Shown here piece after piece: positions 28,492 to 38,400 of a stretch of DNA of 64,000 nucleotides. Both the position numbers and the translations under genes were made by a program. Position 1 is the first letter of the stretch, and each line of letters starts with the position of its first letter. The notes under the pieces are model-generated. The model saw nothing but the letters and a program-made list of their open reading frames with translations, was not told the DNA's origin and made no database searches. This stretch comes from Candidatus Marimicrobium litorale. Lineage in GTDB: Bacteria; Pseudomonadota; Gammaproteobacteria; Pseudomonadales; Halieaceae. The stretch spans positions 992,001-1,056,000 of the forward strand of contig NZ_SHNO01000001.1 in the NCBI RefSeq assembly GCF_026262645.1. Reading direction: 5' to 3'.

Positions 28492-31056
28492 CTAGTTACA
28501 GGCAGCCATCAGGACAACATGTTCATACAGGCTTGCTTCCGGGCTTCGCTGCCGCACGTGCAGGGGGGTGATGTCTGCAAGCGCTATACCATGTTGCGCT
28601 GAGCGCAATCGTTTGTTGCGCTGCTCGCGGGCGGCTGGAGCCGAGGAAATCGGCTTGAGTGGCACGGCGGAAAAGGCGGATGCCTTGCGCTCAGCGGGCG
28701 CTTCGCCATAAAGCGTCGTACGCATCAGGGGAGTCCGACCGGCCGCAAGAATCCGCCTTTCCAAATCAGACGGCTCCCATTCCTGCCCATGGCCGGACCC
28801 GGCTGCACGGGTAATGCTTTCGTTCATCAATGATCCACCGAGATCATTGGCGCCGGCATTCAAACAGGCCACCACACCCTCGCGGCCCATCTTGACCCAA
28901 GAGGACTGAATATTATCGATCAATCCATGAAACACCAGTCGGGCCACGGCGTGCATCAACACGGCCTCGCGAAAGCTTGGGCCTCGACGCGACAAGCCCT
29001 TGAGGTACATGGGGGCCTCCATATGAACATAGGGTAAAGGCACGAACTCTGTGAAACCGCCGGTGCGCTGCTGCAAGCGACGAATTTCCATTAGATGTCT
29101 GGCCCAATGATGCGGTCGATCAATATGACCATACATAATGGTCGCGGTGGTCCTAAACCCTTCCTGGTGAGCGGCCTCCATAACCTGGAGCCATTGCGCC
29201 GTGTTGAGCTTGTCGGGGCAGAGCAGCGCGCGCACCTCGTCATGCAATACTTCTGCCGCAGTCCCCGGCAGCGTATTCAAACCCGCCTTGCGCAGGCGTT
29301 TGAGGAAAGCGGGCACACCAATACCCAATGTCGCCGCACCCTGCTGCACCTCCAACGGAGAGAAGGCGTGAATGTGCATACCCGGCGCCGCGCGCTGCAC
29401 CGTCGCAAGGATATCGAGATACGTCTGCCCGGTGTAATCCGGGTGAATACCACCCTGAAGGCACACCTCTGTAGCGCCGCGCTCCCAGGCCTCAGCGGCA
29501 CGCAGCGCCAGTTCTTCAGCGGAGATATCATAAGGCCTGCCGCGCAAATCCTCACTCAATTTGCCCTTCGAGAAGGCACAGAACTGGCACTTGAAGTAAC
29601 ACACATTGGTGTAATTGATATTGCGATTAACCACATAGCTAACCGTCTCACCGTGCACGGTCCGACGCAGCTGATCCGCCCTTGCAACAACATAGGAAAA
29701 ATCGGAACCCCGGGCCTCGAAAAGACGTGTCACATCGCTTTCCTGCAGACTATCGCTGCGCTCGCATCGCAGCACAATATCGCGAATGGAGGAGGACACC
29801 TTATCTGCAGAAGGGTGCTCCGCTAACAGGCGAGCCTCTATGTCAGGCACCGCGTGCTCTTCGCCTGGCACCCAACCATCTCGCCGTGCAAAACCCGAGG
29901 CGTCCGACAGATGCATAACACTCTCGCATACATTCTCATCCAGCCAACGCTGAGGCGCGGTCACATAACGCGGATAGATTGTGAGACGCTGCTCGAGGAA
30001 CTTCCCGGCCGCCGCCGTCTCACCGGCGAGCCGGTCCAGGTGCGGCCAGGGTGCTTCAGGATTGACATGATCCGGAGTCAGTGGCGATACGCCGCCCCAA
30101 TCGTTAATACCCGCGGCCACGAGCTGCGGGAGTACGCCAGGGCTCAGATTGGGCGGTGCCTGAATATTCATCCCCTCGCCGAACACTAATCGCGCTACCG
30201 CGATTGTCCACAGCAAATCCTCCAGGTCCGGCTCAGGTGCACTGGACATCAGCGTAGCGGGCTTGGCCCTGAAGTTCTGGATGATAATTTCCTGCAGGTG
30301 ACCATATCGCCGATGAATTTGGCGCAAAGCCAGCAAGGACTCGATACGCTCGAGACGCGTTTCACCAATACCGATGAGAATACCCGATGTAAAGGGAACG
30401 CTGGCCTGCCCCGCTAGCTCCAGCGTCTTGAGCCGACGTTCGGGCTGTTTGTCGGGCGAGCCATAGTGCGGCATGCCCTTCTCACAGAGGCGGGGCGAAG
30501 CAGATTCCAGCATAATACCCATAGACGCACTGACCGGACGCAGCATTGCTATTTCCCGCTCATCCATACACCCGGCATTGATGTGCGGCAGCAGACCGGT
30601 GTCTGACAGCACTCGGGCAGCAACTTCCCTCACGTATTCAAGCGTGGTCTCAAACCCCATGGCCTGCAGGGCTTTGCGCGCGGCACTGTAACGCAACTCA
30701 GGACGCTCACCGAGCGTAAACAAGGCCTCCTGACAACCCATCGCCTCTCCCCGACGACACAGCTCTATGACGTCCTCGACGGGCATATAGGCCTGCTCGA
30801 TTTTTCGTGGCGTCTGCGCGAACGTGCAGTAGTGGCATACATCGCGGCACAGTTGCGTAAGGGGGATGAATACCTTGCGCGAGTAAGTCATCACATTGCC
30901 ATGGCCGCGGTCGCGCAGACTACCAGCAAGCGCAACCAGTTCCGCCGTATCCTGCCAATCTGCCAGCGACAAGATATGCTCGTCATCAAGCTCAATGCCC
31001 TGCAGCACATCGCGTCGCAGGTTTTTCCAATCCGGCTTCAAGGCGCAGCCTCCCAC
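28492..31056 (-). CDS. fbiC: FO synthase, CofG-CofH fusion (FbiC)
   Basis: Makes FO, the deazaflavin chromophore of coenzyme F420, from tyrosine and a ribityl-diaminouracil. It has two radical-SAM domains: CofG-like first (C70-x3-C74-x2-C77, in [12 protein letters not shown]) and CofH-like second (C486-x3-C490-x2-C493, in [12 protein letters not shown]). The 854 residues and the domain order match actinobacterial FbiC (M. tuberculosis, 856), whereas archaea use separate CofG and CofH. GTG 31056 (AGGG upstream) is used; a TTG at 31041 after GGGAGG, overlapping the cofC stop, is also plausible. The last 40 residues lack a recognised domain. Confidence 0.93.
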   Translation of the reverse strand: MGGCALKPDWKNLRRDVLQGIELDDEHILSLADWQDTAELVALAGSLRDRGHGNVMTYSRKVFIPLTQLCRDVCHYCTFAQTPRKIEQAYMPVEDVIELCRRGEAMGCQEALFTLGERPELRYSAARKALQAMGFETTLEYVREVAARVLSDTGLLPHINAGCMDEREIAMLRPVSASMGIMLESASPRLCEKGMPHYGSPDKQPERRLKTLELAGQASVPFTSGILIGIGETRLERIESLLALRQIHRRYGHLQEIIIQNFRAKPATLMSSAPEPDLEDLLWTIAVARLVFGEGMNIQAPPNLSPGVLPQLVAAGINDWGGVSPLTPDHVNPEAPWPHLDRLAGETAAAGKFLEQRLTIYPRYVTAPQRWLDENVCESVMHLSDASGFARRDGWVPGEEHAVPDIEARLLAEHPSADKVSSSIRDIVLRCERSDSLQESDVTRLFEARGSDFSYVVARADQLRRTVHGETVSYVVNRNINYTNVCYFKCQFCAFSKGKLSEDLRGRPYDISAEELALRAAEAWERGATEVCLQGGIHPDYTGQTYLDILATVQRAAPGMHIHAFSPLEVQQGAATLGIGVPAFLKRLRKAGLNTLPGTAAEVLHDEVRALLCPDKLNTAQWLQVMEAAHQEGFRTTATIMYGHIDRPHHWARHLMEIRRLQQRTGGFTEFVPLPYVHMEAPMYLKGLSRRGPSFREAVLMHAVARLVFHGLIDNIQSSWVKMGREGVVACLNAGANDLGGSLMNESITRAAGSGHGQEWEPSDLERRILAAGRTPLMRTTLYGEAPAERKASAFSAVPLKPISSAPAAREQRNKRLRSAQHGIALADITPLHVRQRSPEASLYEHVVLMAACN

Positions 31057-31769
31057 TTTTCACCCTGCGCACTACTCGCTGCAGGGGGTAAACTGTCTAG
31101 AGCAATACCAACCCTTGCGCCCCACTGGGTGGTGCACAGTAGTCGGGCTGTATGGCTGCTGCTTGTGCGAGACATACGACTCATTAGGTACTTCAAATCC
31201 TGTGGTTCATCAATATCACATCCTATACCGGCCCGGTGAACCACAGACGCGGCGATGCCTGCCTCGGAGGCGCCAGCCCGGTGTCGGGAACAGCTGTCTG
31301 CACCGAAACGGAACTCGGGCAGGGCCTGCCCGGAAAATGCCAGCAGGTTAGTGCCGCTTCCACGCCGGTCGGGACCGATAACGAGGCCGCCATGTTGCGA
31401 CTGTTGGAGAATGACCGCATCGATATCCGCCGCACTCAGCAGCGGCAGATCGGCGTGCAACACCAGCAGTGTGTTGTCGGCCTCAGTGCGCATGCGGGTC
31501 GCAGCCGCGTCGATGACAGGGTTAAGGCCGCGACACCCCAAGGATGCTTCCGACCAACATTCTGCGCCATAAACGGCGCAAAGTGCCTCTGCTCCCGGGT
31601 CATCGGACACCATCACTACCCGCGAAATCTCATCGCTTTGGCGCAGGGAGAACAGAACATCCTCCGCCATCGCCTGCGCCAGTGCGCGGCGCTCTGCGGG
31701 ACGCAACAGTCCGGCAAGTCTGGACTTGGCCTCAACCAGATCCTTCAGCGGCAACAACGCCTGCGCCAT
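31038..31769 (-). CDS. cofC: F420 pathway guanylyltransferase CofC/FbiD
   Basis: Transfers GMP to a three-carbon phosphoacid (2-phospholactate, phosphoenolpyruvate or 3-phosphoglycerate, depending on the organism) to form the donor used by CofD. The 243-residue protein has a MobA-like nucleotidyltransferase fold: LLPLKDLVEAKSRLAGLL at the N-terminus, HADLPLLSAADID, and the family GPDRRGSGTNLLAF motif. Which acid it uses cannot be read from the sequence. GGAGGG precedes ATG 31769 inside the end of cofD; its 3' end overlaps fbiC by 19 bases. The C-terminal 45 residues extend past the fold. Confidence 0.9.
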   Translation of the reverse strand: MAQALLPLKDLVEAKSRLAGLLRPAERRALAQAMAEDVLFSLRQSDEISRVVMVSDDPGAEALCAVYGAECWSEASLGCRGLNPVIDAAATRMRTEADNTLLVLHADLPLLSAADIDAVILQQSQHGGLVIGPDRRGSGTNLLAFSGQALPEFRFGADSCSRHRAGASEAGIAASVVHRAGIGCDIDEPQDLKYLMSRMSRTSSSHTARLLCTTQWGARVGIALDSLPPAASSAQGEKWEAAP

Positions 31770-31775
31770 AACGGT

Positions 31776-32744
31776 CTATCCCTCCACCAGATCAAGGACT
31801 GCATGGGCCAGTGACTGTTTATCGTCCCGGGTTTTCATTACCGTTGACGCGACCACCACATTCACTCCTGGCTCGTCTATGCTAGACGCTAGTGTAGCGT
31901 CACTCGCGTCGATTACGAAATTATTCACCAGCCCGGGATAATGCCGACAATAATGCGCCAGGACCCCAAGGGCGGTAACCGGTACGCCCAACTCCGCCAT
32001 CATCTTGGCAGCGGGACCTTTGATGGCAATACCCGCTACAATTGGCGATACCAGAGTAACCGGCGCCGGATTATCCGCCAGGGCTTGCCACAAACCAGGC
32101 AACTGGAGAATGGGGTCGATACTGACAAACGGATTTGAGGGACATACCACAATCTGAGAAAACGCCCCATTGCGAAGCAGCGTCATCACCTCGCGATTAG
32201 GACGTGCGTTGCCGATCCCTTCAAAACTGAAACCCGTCACCTCGGGCTGACAACGCTGCTCCACGAAATAGCGCTGGAAGGGCAAGCTCTCACTGCGACA
32301 GTGAACAGTGGTTCGCACAGGGTCTGAGGACATCGGGTGCACTCTGCTGGCGACCCCCAGCTGGCTTGCCAGTTCATTAATGACAGCCGTCAGGGCCTGT
32401 CCACCGGCAAGACGATGCGTGCGCCAGAGGTGCGTGGCAAGATCCTTATCACCCAGTTGGAACCAAGTCTCACCGCCCAGTTGAGCGAGCGCTTCCAGCA
32501 TATGCCAGCTCTCACCTTCGAGACCCCAGCCCTGCGAGGGGTTTGCCTTACCGGCTAAGGTATACAACAACGTGTCGATATCAGGAGATATGTGCAGGCC
32601 AAGGTGTTCAAAGTCATCTCCGGTATTGACCAGTACATGCAATTCACCAGCGGGAAGCACATCTTCTAACCCCAGCGCCAGCTTTGCTCCCCCTACACCG
32701 CCCGAAAGTGCAAGCACGGATCTCTTCGCGGCATGGTCTATCAT
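31776..32744 (-). CDS. cofD: 2-phospho-L-lactate transferase CofD/FbiA
   Basis: Joins the activated phosphoacid to FO, releasing GMP and giving F420-0 or its dehydro/3PG form. The 322-residue protein starts with the nucleotide loop LALSGGVGGAKLALGL, followed by NTGDDFEHLGLHISPD and VVCPSNPFVSIDPIL, all typical of CofD. The reading frame opens at TTG 32747; ATG 32744, overlapping the cofE stop by one base (TGATG), is taken as the start. It lies between cofE and cofC in the F420 operon. Confidence 0.93.
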   Translation of the reverse strand: MIDHAAKRSVLALSGGVGGAKLALGLEDVLPAGELHVLVNTGDDFEHLGLHISPDIDTLLYTLAGKANPSQGWGLEGESWHMLEALAQLGGETWFQLGDKDLATHLWRTHRLAGGQALTAVINELASQLGVASRVHPMSSDPVRTTVHCRSESLPFQRYFVEQRCQPEVTGFSFEGIGNARPNREVMTLLRNGAFSQIVVCPSNPFVSIDPILQLPGLWQALADNPAPVTLVSPIVAGIAIKGPAAKMMAELGVPVTALGVLAHYCRHYPGLVNNFVIDASDATLASSIDEPGVNVVVASTVMKTRDDKQSLAHAVLDLVEG

Positions 32745-33511
32745 CAACGAAAGAGATCTTGCGACGGATCGCGCAGCAGGCTCGCGGAGCCTTCATCGGA
32801 GACCGCAAGCCCCGCTCCCCTCGCCAGAACCACTGGACAGGCCTCCGCCGCCTGGCCCATAACCAACGAAGCCGCCGCCGCTAGCTCATCGGCCACAGCT
32901 GGCTCGGTGACCTCTAGCACATTACCGAACATATCCGTCTCACCCACCTGGTTATTGAGAGGCTGCAGACCTGCTGTGCCTATGGCAAGCCCCAGTGTGC
33001 CGTTGCGCCAGGCACGCCCCATGCTGTCATTGATAATTACCTGTGGCGCCAGGCCAGTGCGAGCTGCAAGACCGTCTCGCAATGCCCTGGCCGAGGCATC
33101 GGGGTCGACGGGAAGCAACAGCAGTCTGGGATCTCCGCTCACCTGAACAATGTTGGATTTATCAATTCCGGCGTTGGCATGCACATAGCCATTGCGATGT
33201 TCCACAATGATCACCCCGGAGCGAACCCGCAACACCTCACGGCTTTCGTCGAGGATAACCTGTACCTGCCGAGCATCTTTATCCGCGCGCTTAGCAAGTG
33301 CTTCCGCCTCGGGCGTCACCGAAACTTCGGCAAGACGCACGTAGCGATTCTCCGCCTTGGAAACAATCTTCTGTGCTAGAACCACAACGTCGCCAACCTC
33401 GAGAGACAGCTCATTGCTCTGAAGCGCGCAAACAATCTGATCGACAAGATCATCGCCAGGCGCCACTGCCGGAAAACCAAGCAGGGGAATGAGTTCCAAT
33501 CGACCAGCCAC
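32744..33511 (-). CDS. cofE: Coenzyme F420-0:L-glutamate ligase CofE
   Basis: Adds glutamate residues to F420-0 with GTP. The 255-residue protein contains VVVLAQKIVSKAENR, the NDSMGRAWRNGTLGLAIG catalytic region and NNQVGETDMFGN, characteristic of CofE. It is the single-domain archaeal type: the C-terminal FMN-reductase domain of mycobacterial FbiB, needed to reduce dehydro-F420, is missing. The start is taken at GTG 33511, with AGAGG five bases upstream, rather than TTG 33541. It is 83 bases downstream of fno and overlaps cofD. Confidence 0.92.
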   Translation of the reverse strand: MAGRLELIPLLGFPAVAPGDDLVDQIVCALQSNELSLEVGDVVVLAQKIVSKAENRYVRLAEVSVTPEAEALAKRADKDARQVQVILDESREVLRVRSGVIIVEHRNGYVHANAGIDKSNIVQVSGDPRLLLLPVDPDASARALRDGLAARTGLAPQVIINDSMGRAWRNGTLGLAIGTAGLQPLNNQVGETDMFGNVLEVTEPAVADELAAAASLVMGQAAEACPVVLARGAGLAVSDEGSASLLRDPSQDLFR

Positions 33512-33594
33512 AGGAACCTCTTTAAGCGCCCACTGGCACAATATCGAGAGTGTGAATATGCATGTTATGCCCTCACAGTTTCAACCGTTGCAGG

Positions 33595-34275
33595 CTAGTC
33601 TTCTATCCCGGTTATCTTGATGCCGGCATGGCACCCATAACGCTTGTTAATCGTGATCAGGACAGATGTCAGCGCTTCGGCGGCTGCGGCATTGTTGATC
33701 ATTCCCGCGTGGAACCCGCGCATGCCAGCCGCTTCCACCAAAGTGATTACTGCCTCTCTGGCGTCTTTCTTGTTACCGCTGACCAGTACATCACAATTGA
33801 GACCACTGCCCTCCTGCAAATGTGCTGCTGCGACATTCTGGAAAGCCGACACCACGCTCACATCGTCACCCAGCAAGGCCTGAGCGATCTGACCAGCGCT
33901 GCCCCCCTCGGGTAGCTGCACACGCGCCACCTTGGGCGGCACCAGCGGCACGGTCACATCGATAAGAATCTTGCCCTGCAATGCGGCCTGCACCAACTCC
34001 AGCGTGCTGGATTGATGACTGAAGGGCACTGTCAGCGTAACAATATCCGCAGCTTGCGCCGCCGCGAGATTTTCCGCTGAGCGTACGCTGAGCTCAGTGA
34101 CACCGCGCTCCGCCATGACCTCACGCAAATCGGCCACTGCCGTATCGGCCTTCTCCTGGTTACGAGACCCAATGATGACCTCGTAGCCCGCCTGGGCCCA
34201 GCGTCGGGCCAATCCTGTTCCTAAATCCCCTGTGCCGCCCAGGATGGCGAGCACGGGTAAACTGTTTGTTGCCAT
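33595..34275 (-). CDS. npdG: NADPH-dependent F420 reductase
   Basis: Transfers hydride between NADPH and F420, linking the deazaflavin pool to central redox metabolism. The 226-residue protein has an N-terminal NADP Rossmann fold (LAILGGTGDLGTGLARRWAQ), VTLTVPFSHQSSTLE, and a C-terminal NNAAAAEALTSVLITIN segment, as in archaeal and actinobacterial Fno. ATG 34275 follows GGAAG. It is the first gene of the F420 operon, divergent from an SDR gene. Its presence means the cell can make reduced F420 without a sugar-phosphate dehydrogenase such as Fgd. Confidence 0.9.
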   Translation of the reverse strand: MATNSLPVLAILGGTGDLGTGLARRWAQAGYEVIIGSRNQEKADTAVADLREVMAERGVTELSVRSAENLAAAQAADIVTLTVPFSHQSSTLELVQAALQGKILIDVTVPLVPPKVARVQLPEGGSAGQIAQALLGDDVSVVSAFQNVAAAHLQEGSGLNCDVLVSGNKKDAREAVITLVEAAGMRGFHAGMINNAAAAEALTSVLITINKRYGCHAGIKITGIED

Positions 34276-34333
34276 AGTGTTTACTTCCCGATGAGGACCG
34301 GTGGACTGCTGGTACAGTAATTGCGACCGGTAG

Positions 34334-34379
34334 TGAAATGTCCCGCTTACTTACAATGGAGCGTCAGCCTGAAATGTCC
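34334..34379. promoter_or_regulatory. Paired TGAAATGTCC direct repeats between npdG and the SDR gene
   Basis: TGAAATGTCC occurs at 34334-34343 and again at 34370-34379, 36 bases apart start to start, inside the 225-base divergent intergenic region. They could be sites for a regulator controlling either gene. No known operator is recognised. Confidence 0.25.
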
Positions 34380-34500
34380 AGGTCGAGGAAATTCCGATAG
34401 GATACGCTCAGCCCGAGCATAGTATGTAAATCATGGCGTGATCTCAAGCGCGACAAACAATTGCGGACCACCCTTGGTATCCGTCTTCAGGAGTCAGATT

Positions 34501-35283
34501 ATGGATAATGCGCTGGATTTCAGCGGCAAGGCCGTCATCGTAACCGGTGGCGGGAAAGGCGTCGGCAAGGGGATATCCGAGATCTTTCTGAGCGCGGGGG
34601 CCGATGTGCTTATCTGCGGCCGTTCCGAACCGGAAAAACTCCCCTCCAGCGGTGATCGTAGCGCCGTTTTCACGGCGTGTGATGTCCGCGACTTTAATCA
34701 GGTCGAGGCTTGCATTGATCTGGCGATGGAACGTTTCGGGCGACTCGACGTGCTGGTCAACAACGCGGGAGGAGCCCCCTACGCCGAGGCTGCCACCGCC
34801 TCGCCGCGCTTTTCCGAGTCCATCATTCGACTCAATCTGATTGCCCCGTTAAATTTCAGTCAGGCCGCCAACCGGGTAATGCAGGAGCAGGCATCCGGCG
34901 GAAGTATCATCAACATAGCCAGCGTTAGCACTATTCGCCCGTCCCCGGGCACCGCCGCCTACGGAGCCGCCAAAGCGGGACTGGTAAACCTCGGCAGCTC
35001 GCTCGCTGTCGAATGGGCGCCTAAGGTGAGGGTCAATGCTCTTGTTGTCGGTCTGGTGGAAACTGAGCAATCCCACCTGCATTACGGTGATGAGGCCGGG
35101 CTGGCGGCCGTCGCCGCTACAGTGCCACTTGAAAGGATGGCGGTTCCCGCCGATATCGGAAATGCCTGCCTATTCCTGGCATCCCCCCTCGCCGCTTACG
35201 TTAGCGGCACCAGTTTCGCAGTCCACGGAGGGGGAGAGAAACCTGCCTTTATGAGCGCTTCCAGCGCAGAAACCCCCCGATAA
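34501..35283 (+). CDS. Short-chain dehydrogenase/reductase
   Basis: A 260-residue classical SDR. It has the cofactor loop VTGGGKGVGKG, the NNAGG motif near residue 83, catalytic Ser in NIASVS and Tyr/Lys in AAYGAAKAG. ATG 34501 is taken as the start because AGGAG lies 9 bases upstream. The oxidised substrate is unknown; alcohols, sterols or acyl-CoA intermediates are all possible. It is divergent from the F420 operon. SDRs use NAD(P), so nothing in the sequence suggests direct F420 use. Confidence 0.87.
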   Translation: MDNALDFSGKAVIVTGGGKGVGKGISEIFLSAGADVLICGRSEPEKLPSSGDRSAVFTACDVRDFNQVEACIDLAMERFGRLDVLVNNAGGAPYAEAATASPRFSESIIRLNLIAPLNFSQAANRVMQEQASGGSIINIASVSTIRPSPGTAAYGAAKAGLVNLGSSLAVEWAPKVRVNALVVGLVETEQSHLHYGDEAGLAAVAATVPLERMAVPADIGNACLFLASPLAAYVSGTSFAVHGGGEKPAFMSASSAETPR

Positions 35284-35488
35284 ACAAACGTTATTGTCGC
35301 AACCCACGTGCTTCGCGATATACTTGCAAAAGATCGTCAAGCTCAAGCCTTGACCTTGGCTGACCTCCTGGCGGCAGTGAATCGGCCGTGGCAGACGGCG
35401 CTGGCAAGGCGACTCGCAAGAGCCTGACAATAACGAGAACTGAACGTCACTACCGCACGGACCGAACAGTCGCACCGCGAGAGGTTTA

Positions 35489-38400
35489 ATGCCCCATACT
35501 TCGGCAAATGATGGCCACTTGCTCGCCGCCCTTGTTCTGGACAACGCCGTGCAGCTGAGCGGCCGGGTGTCGACGCTGTTCGACGGGCGATTGCGTCTGG
35601 ATAATATCGACGTCCTCTCCACATCTGACCTGGAACCAGCGCGGCCGATTGAGCCGGACTCCTGTGGCATCCTGACCATTGCCGAGGCCAGGGGCGCGGG
35701 TACCAGCCTGGACCCGGTGCGGGTTAATATCTCCGGTACCATTGAAACGGGCCTCACGCTCGAATTTACTCGCGCTCAACATACGCTCGCATCTCGCTAC
35801 CGGGACGCTATCACGGGCGCCAGCGCCGCCCAGGCCCGCGTCATGGATGACACTACAACAGGCACCGGCACACTGAATGATGCGATAAGCTCACAACGCA
35901 ATGAGCAGCCTCGTCAACTGGGCGAGCAACTCAGCCACGCGGTTGGCGACATCAACCCAACCGACCTTTTTAGCTCTGTTATCGGCGCACTCAACTTTAA
36001 GCGCGAGGCAGAGGGCCTCCTTGACGGCGGCTCCCTCTCCGACGGCGTCGCAATGAGCGGAACCTGGGGCGGCGCAACGGTTCCCAGTGCACAACTCGAT
36101 CAGTCGAAGTTGACCGATGCTCACTCTATCGCCCGGGCGCTTACTGATTTGCAGCGCAACTCCAGTGCTCGCGGGGATGTGCAGCAATGTAAATCACTCC
36201 GTACCTATCTCGCGGATCATAGGGAGGAGCTCACGGAGCTGCGAAACAGCAGCGGTCTCACAACAGAGAGCCTCAACCAGCTGGATCTGGTAGACAACCT
36301 ATTTGAAACAATTAAATCTAACGTAGATGTCAGCCCCGATCTAAAGCAATCTCTGGGAAATCTGCAGATACCACTGACTAAACTTGCACTTCTCGATGAC
36401 ACGTTCTTTCTGGACTACAGACATGCAGCACGTGCCGTAATAGACAAGCTTTCAGTTCTCGCGGCATCGGCAAATTTTCCCAACAAGGCACTTGAAGACA
36501 GAATCAACCATATTATTGATACTATCGTCGCCGACTATGAAAGTGATGGTTCTGTTTTTCAATTCTCGCTGAAACAAATTGACTTACTGGTCAAGCAGCA
36601 GGAGCGCGACATGGCCAGGAATATCGATCGGGTCATCCGTGTGCAGGAAGGACAACAGAGGCTTGAAGAAGCCAAACGCGCCGTCCGCCTGGTCCTGGGT
36701 GAACGCATAAAATCCCCTCGCGCTCCGAGAGTGCTCTGCGATCTCGTCGACAACGGTTGGCGTGACCTACTGGTGCTGACGCATGTGCGAGAGGGCGATG
36801 AGAGCAAAGGCTGGCAAGAACAGATTAAAGCGCTGGACCTTTTGTGCTTTTGGCTTGATCAGCGCTTGCGCGGTGCTGAGGCAGAAGAACTTATTGCGCA
36901 ACGCCTGACAGAAGCAGAACCCATTCTCGAGCGACTTGGGCAACAGATATCCAAAGCGCTGCCTATCTGCATGATTCACGAGGAGCTGCTTGATGAAATA
37001 CGAGATATTCTCGCGGGCAATCTGGACGCGGGCTTGACCGATTTCAGCGATCAAGAGTGGGCAGCGACTCCTCATGCGCGCGATCTTCGCGCGAAAGTAG
37101 AAGATCTTCCAAGACTGCGTCGCTGGGTCAAACGAGCTGAGCAACTAGATATCAATAGCTGGCTTAACTATCTCGACGATGATGGTCAAAAAAAGCGCAT
37201 GCAATTAGCGTGGATGAGCAAAGAAAAAGACCGTTTCATTTTTGTGAATGAACGCGGCCAGAAGGTTTCCGACATGAGCACGATTCGTCTGGCGCGCCAG
37301 CTCAGTCGAGGCATGCAACCGCCCTCCCCCTCGTCGTCTGAAAAACTGTCAGTGGTAGACCAGAGCATGTACCAAACGCTTGAGCATGTACAAAAAACCC
37401 TGAGCTTCGATCGCAACCACGATAAACTAACGAGATTGATCAATCGCGGCACGATTTACGACCAGATAAAACGGGCGCTGCGACACAGCCAAACGAAGCG
37501 CTCCCAGCACGCCGTGCTGTACATAAATATTGACAACTTTCATCTCGTTAACGAGGTGTACGACAGGGTAGTTGGCGACCAGATATTACTGGAATTCGCC
37601 AGGCTCCTGGCTCAGCTGCATAGCAAAAAGTCTTCTTCCGCCCGGCTAGACGGAGATGAGTTCGTAGTTCTTTTACTTGATCACACCAGTGAACAGGCGC
37701 AGCGCGTTGCGGCACAGATCTGCGATGATATTTCATCCGGCTCTGTCGATATCGATGGCGAAAACGTTAGCTTTACGGTATCGATTGGAGTCGCTTCGAT
37801 CCGCGAGCACAGCAGCGACGCTCAGGAAGTCACAAGTGCCGCCCGTTCCGCCATGCAGCGCGCCAAGCAGACGGGGCGTAACAGAGTGGTACCCTACGAG
37901 GAAGAGCACGCGAAAGTCACTGACTATCGAATTCAAAAAAGCCAAACGCGGCAGGATCTTGAGGACGCAATTTCTGCAGAACGCTTTCGCCTCCGAGCGC
38001 AGCCAATAAAGCAGACGGTCCTGAGTGATCGCTCGATTTCCACATTACATTACGAGATATTGCTTGGCGTGGTAAACAGCGATGGTTCGCTGTCACCCCC
38101 GGGGGATTTTATTCAGTCCGCCGAACGGTACGGATTCATGACACTGATTGATCGATGGGTGGTTAAAGAATCTTTTAGATGGATCAGCCAACTAATGGAT
38201 GAACAGAAGGTATTACCTCATCTCTCAATAAATCTGTCAGGTGCAAGTGTCACCGACGACACCTTCATGGAATATCTGCTGGATCAAATTTCAGAATTCG
38301 GGGTCGGCACAAGCCGCCTGTGCTTTGAAATCACGGAAGCGGGAACGATTTCTAATCTGGTGAAGGCAGCGGATTTTGTACGGGCATTCAGAAACATTGG

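Noticed and set aside
29095-29826. 243-residue plus-strand frame
   Set aside because: It is antisense to the CofH part of fbiC, whose radical-SAM motifs are intact.
35170-35757. 195-residue minus-strand frame
   Set aside because: It overlaps the SDR end and the start of the DUF1631 gene on the opposite strand, and its composition looks like a shadow.
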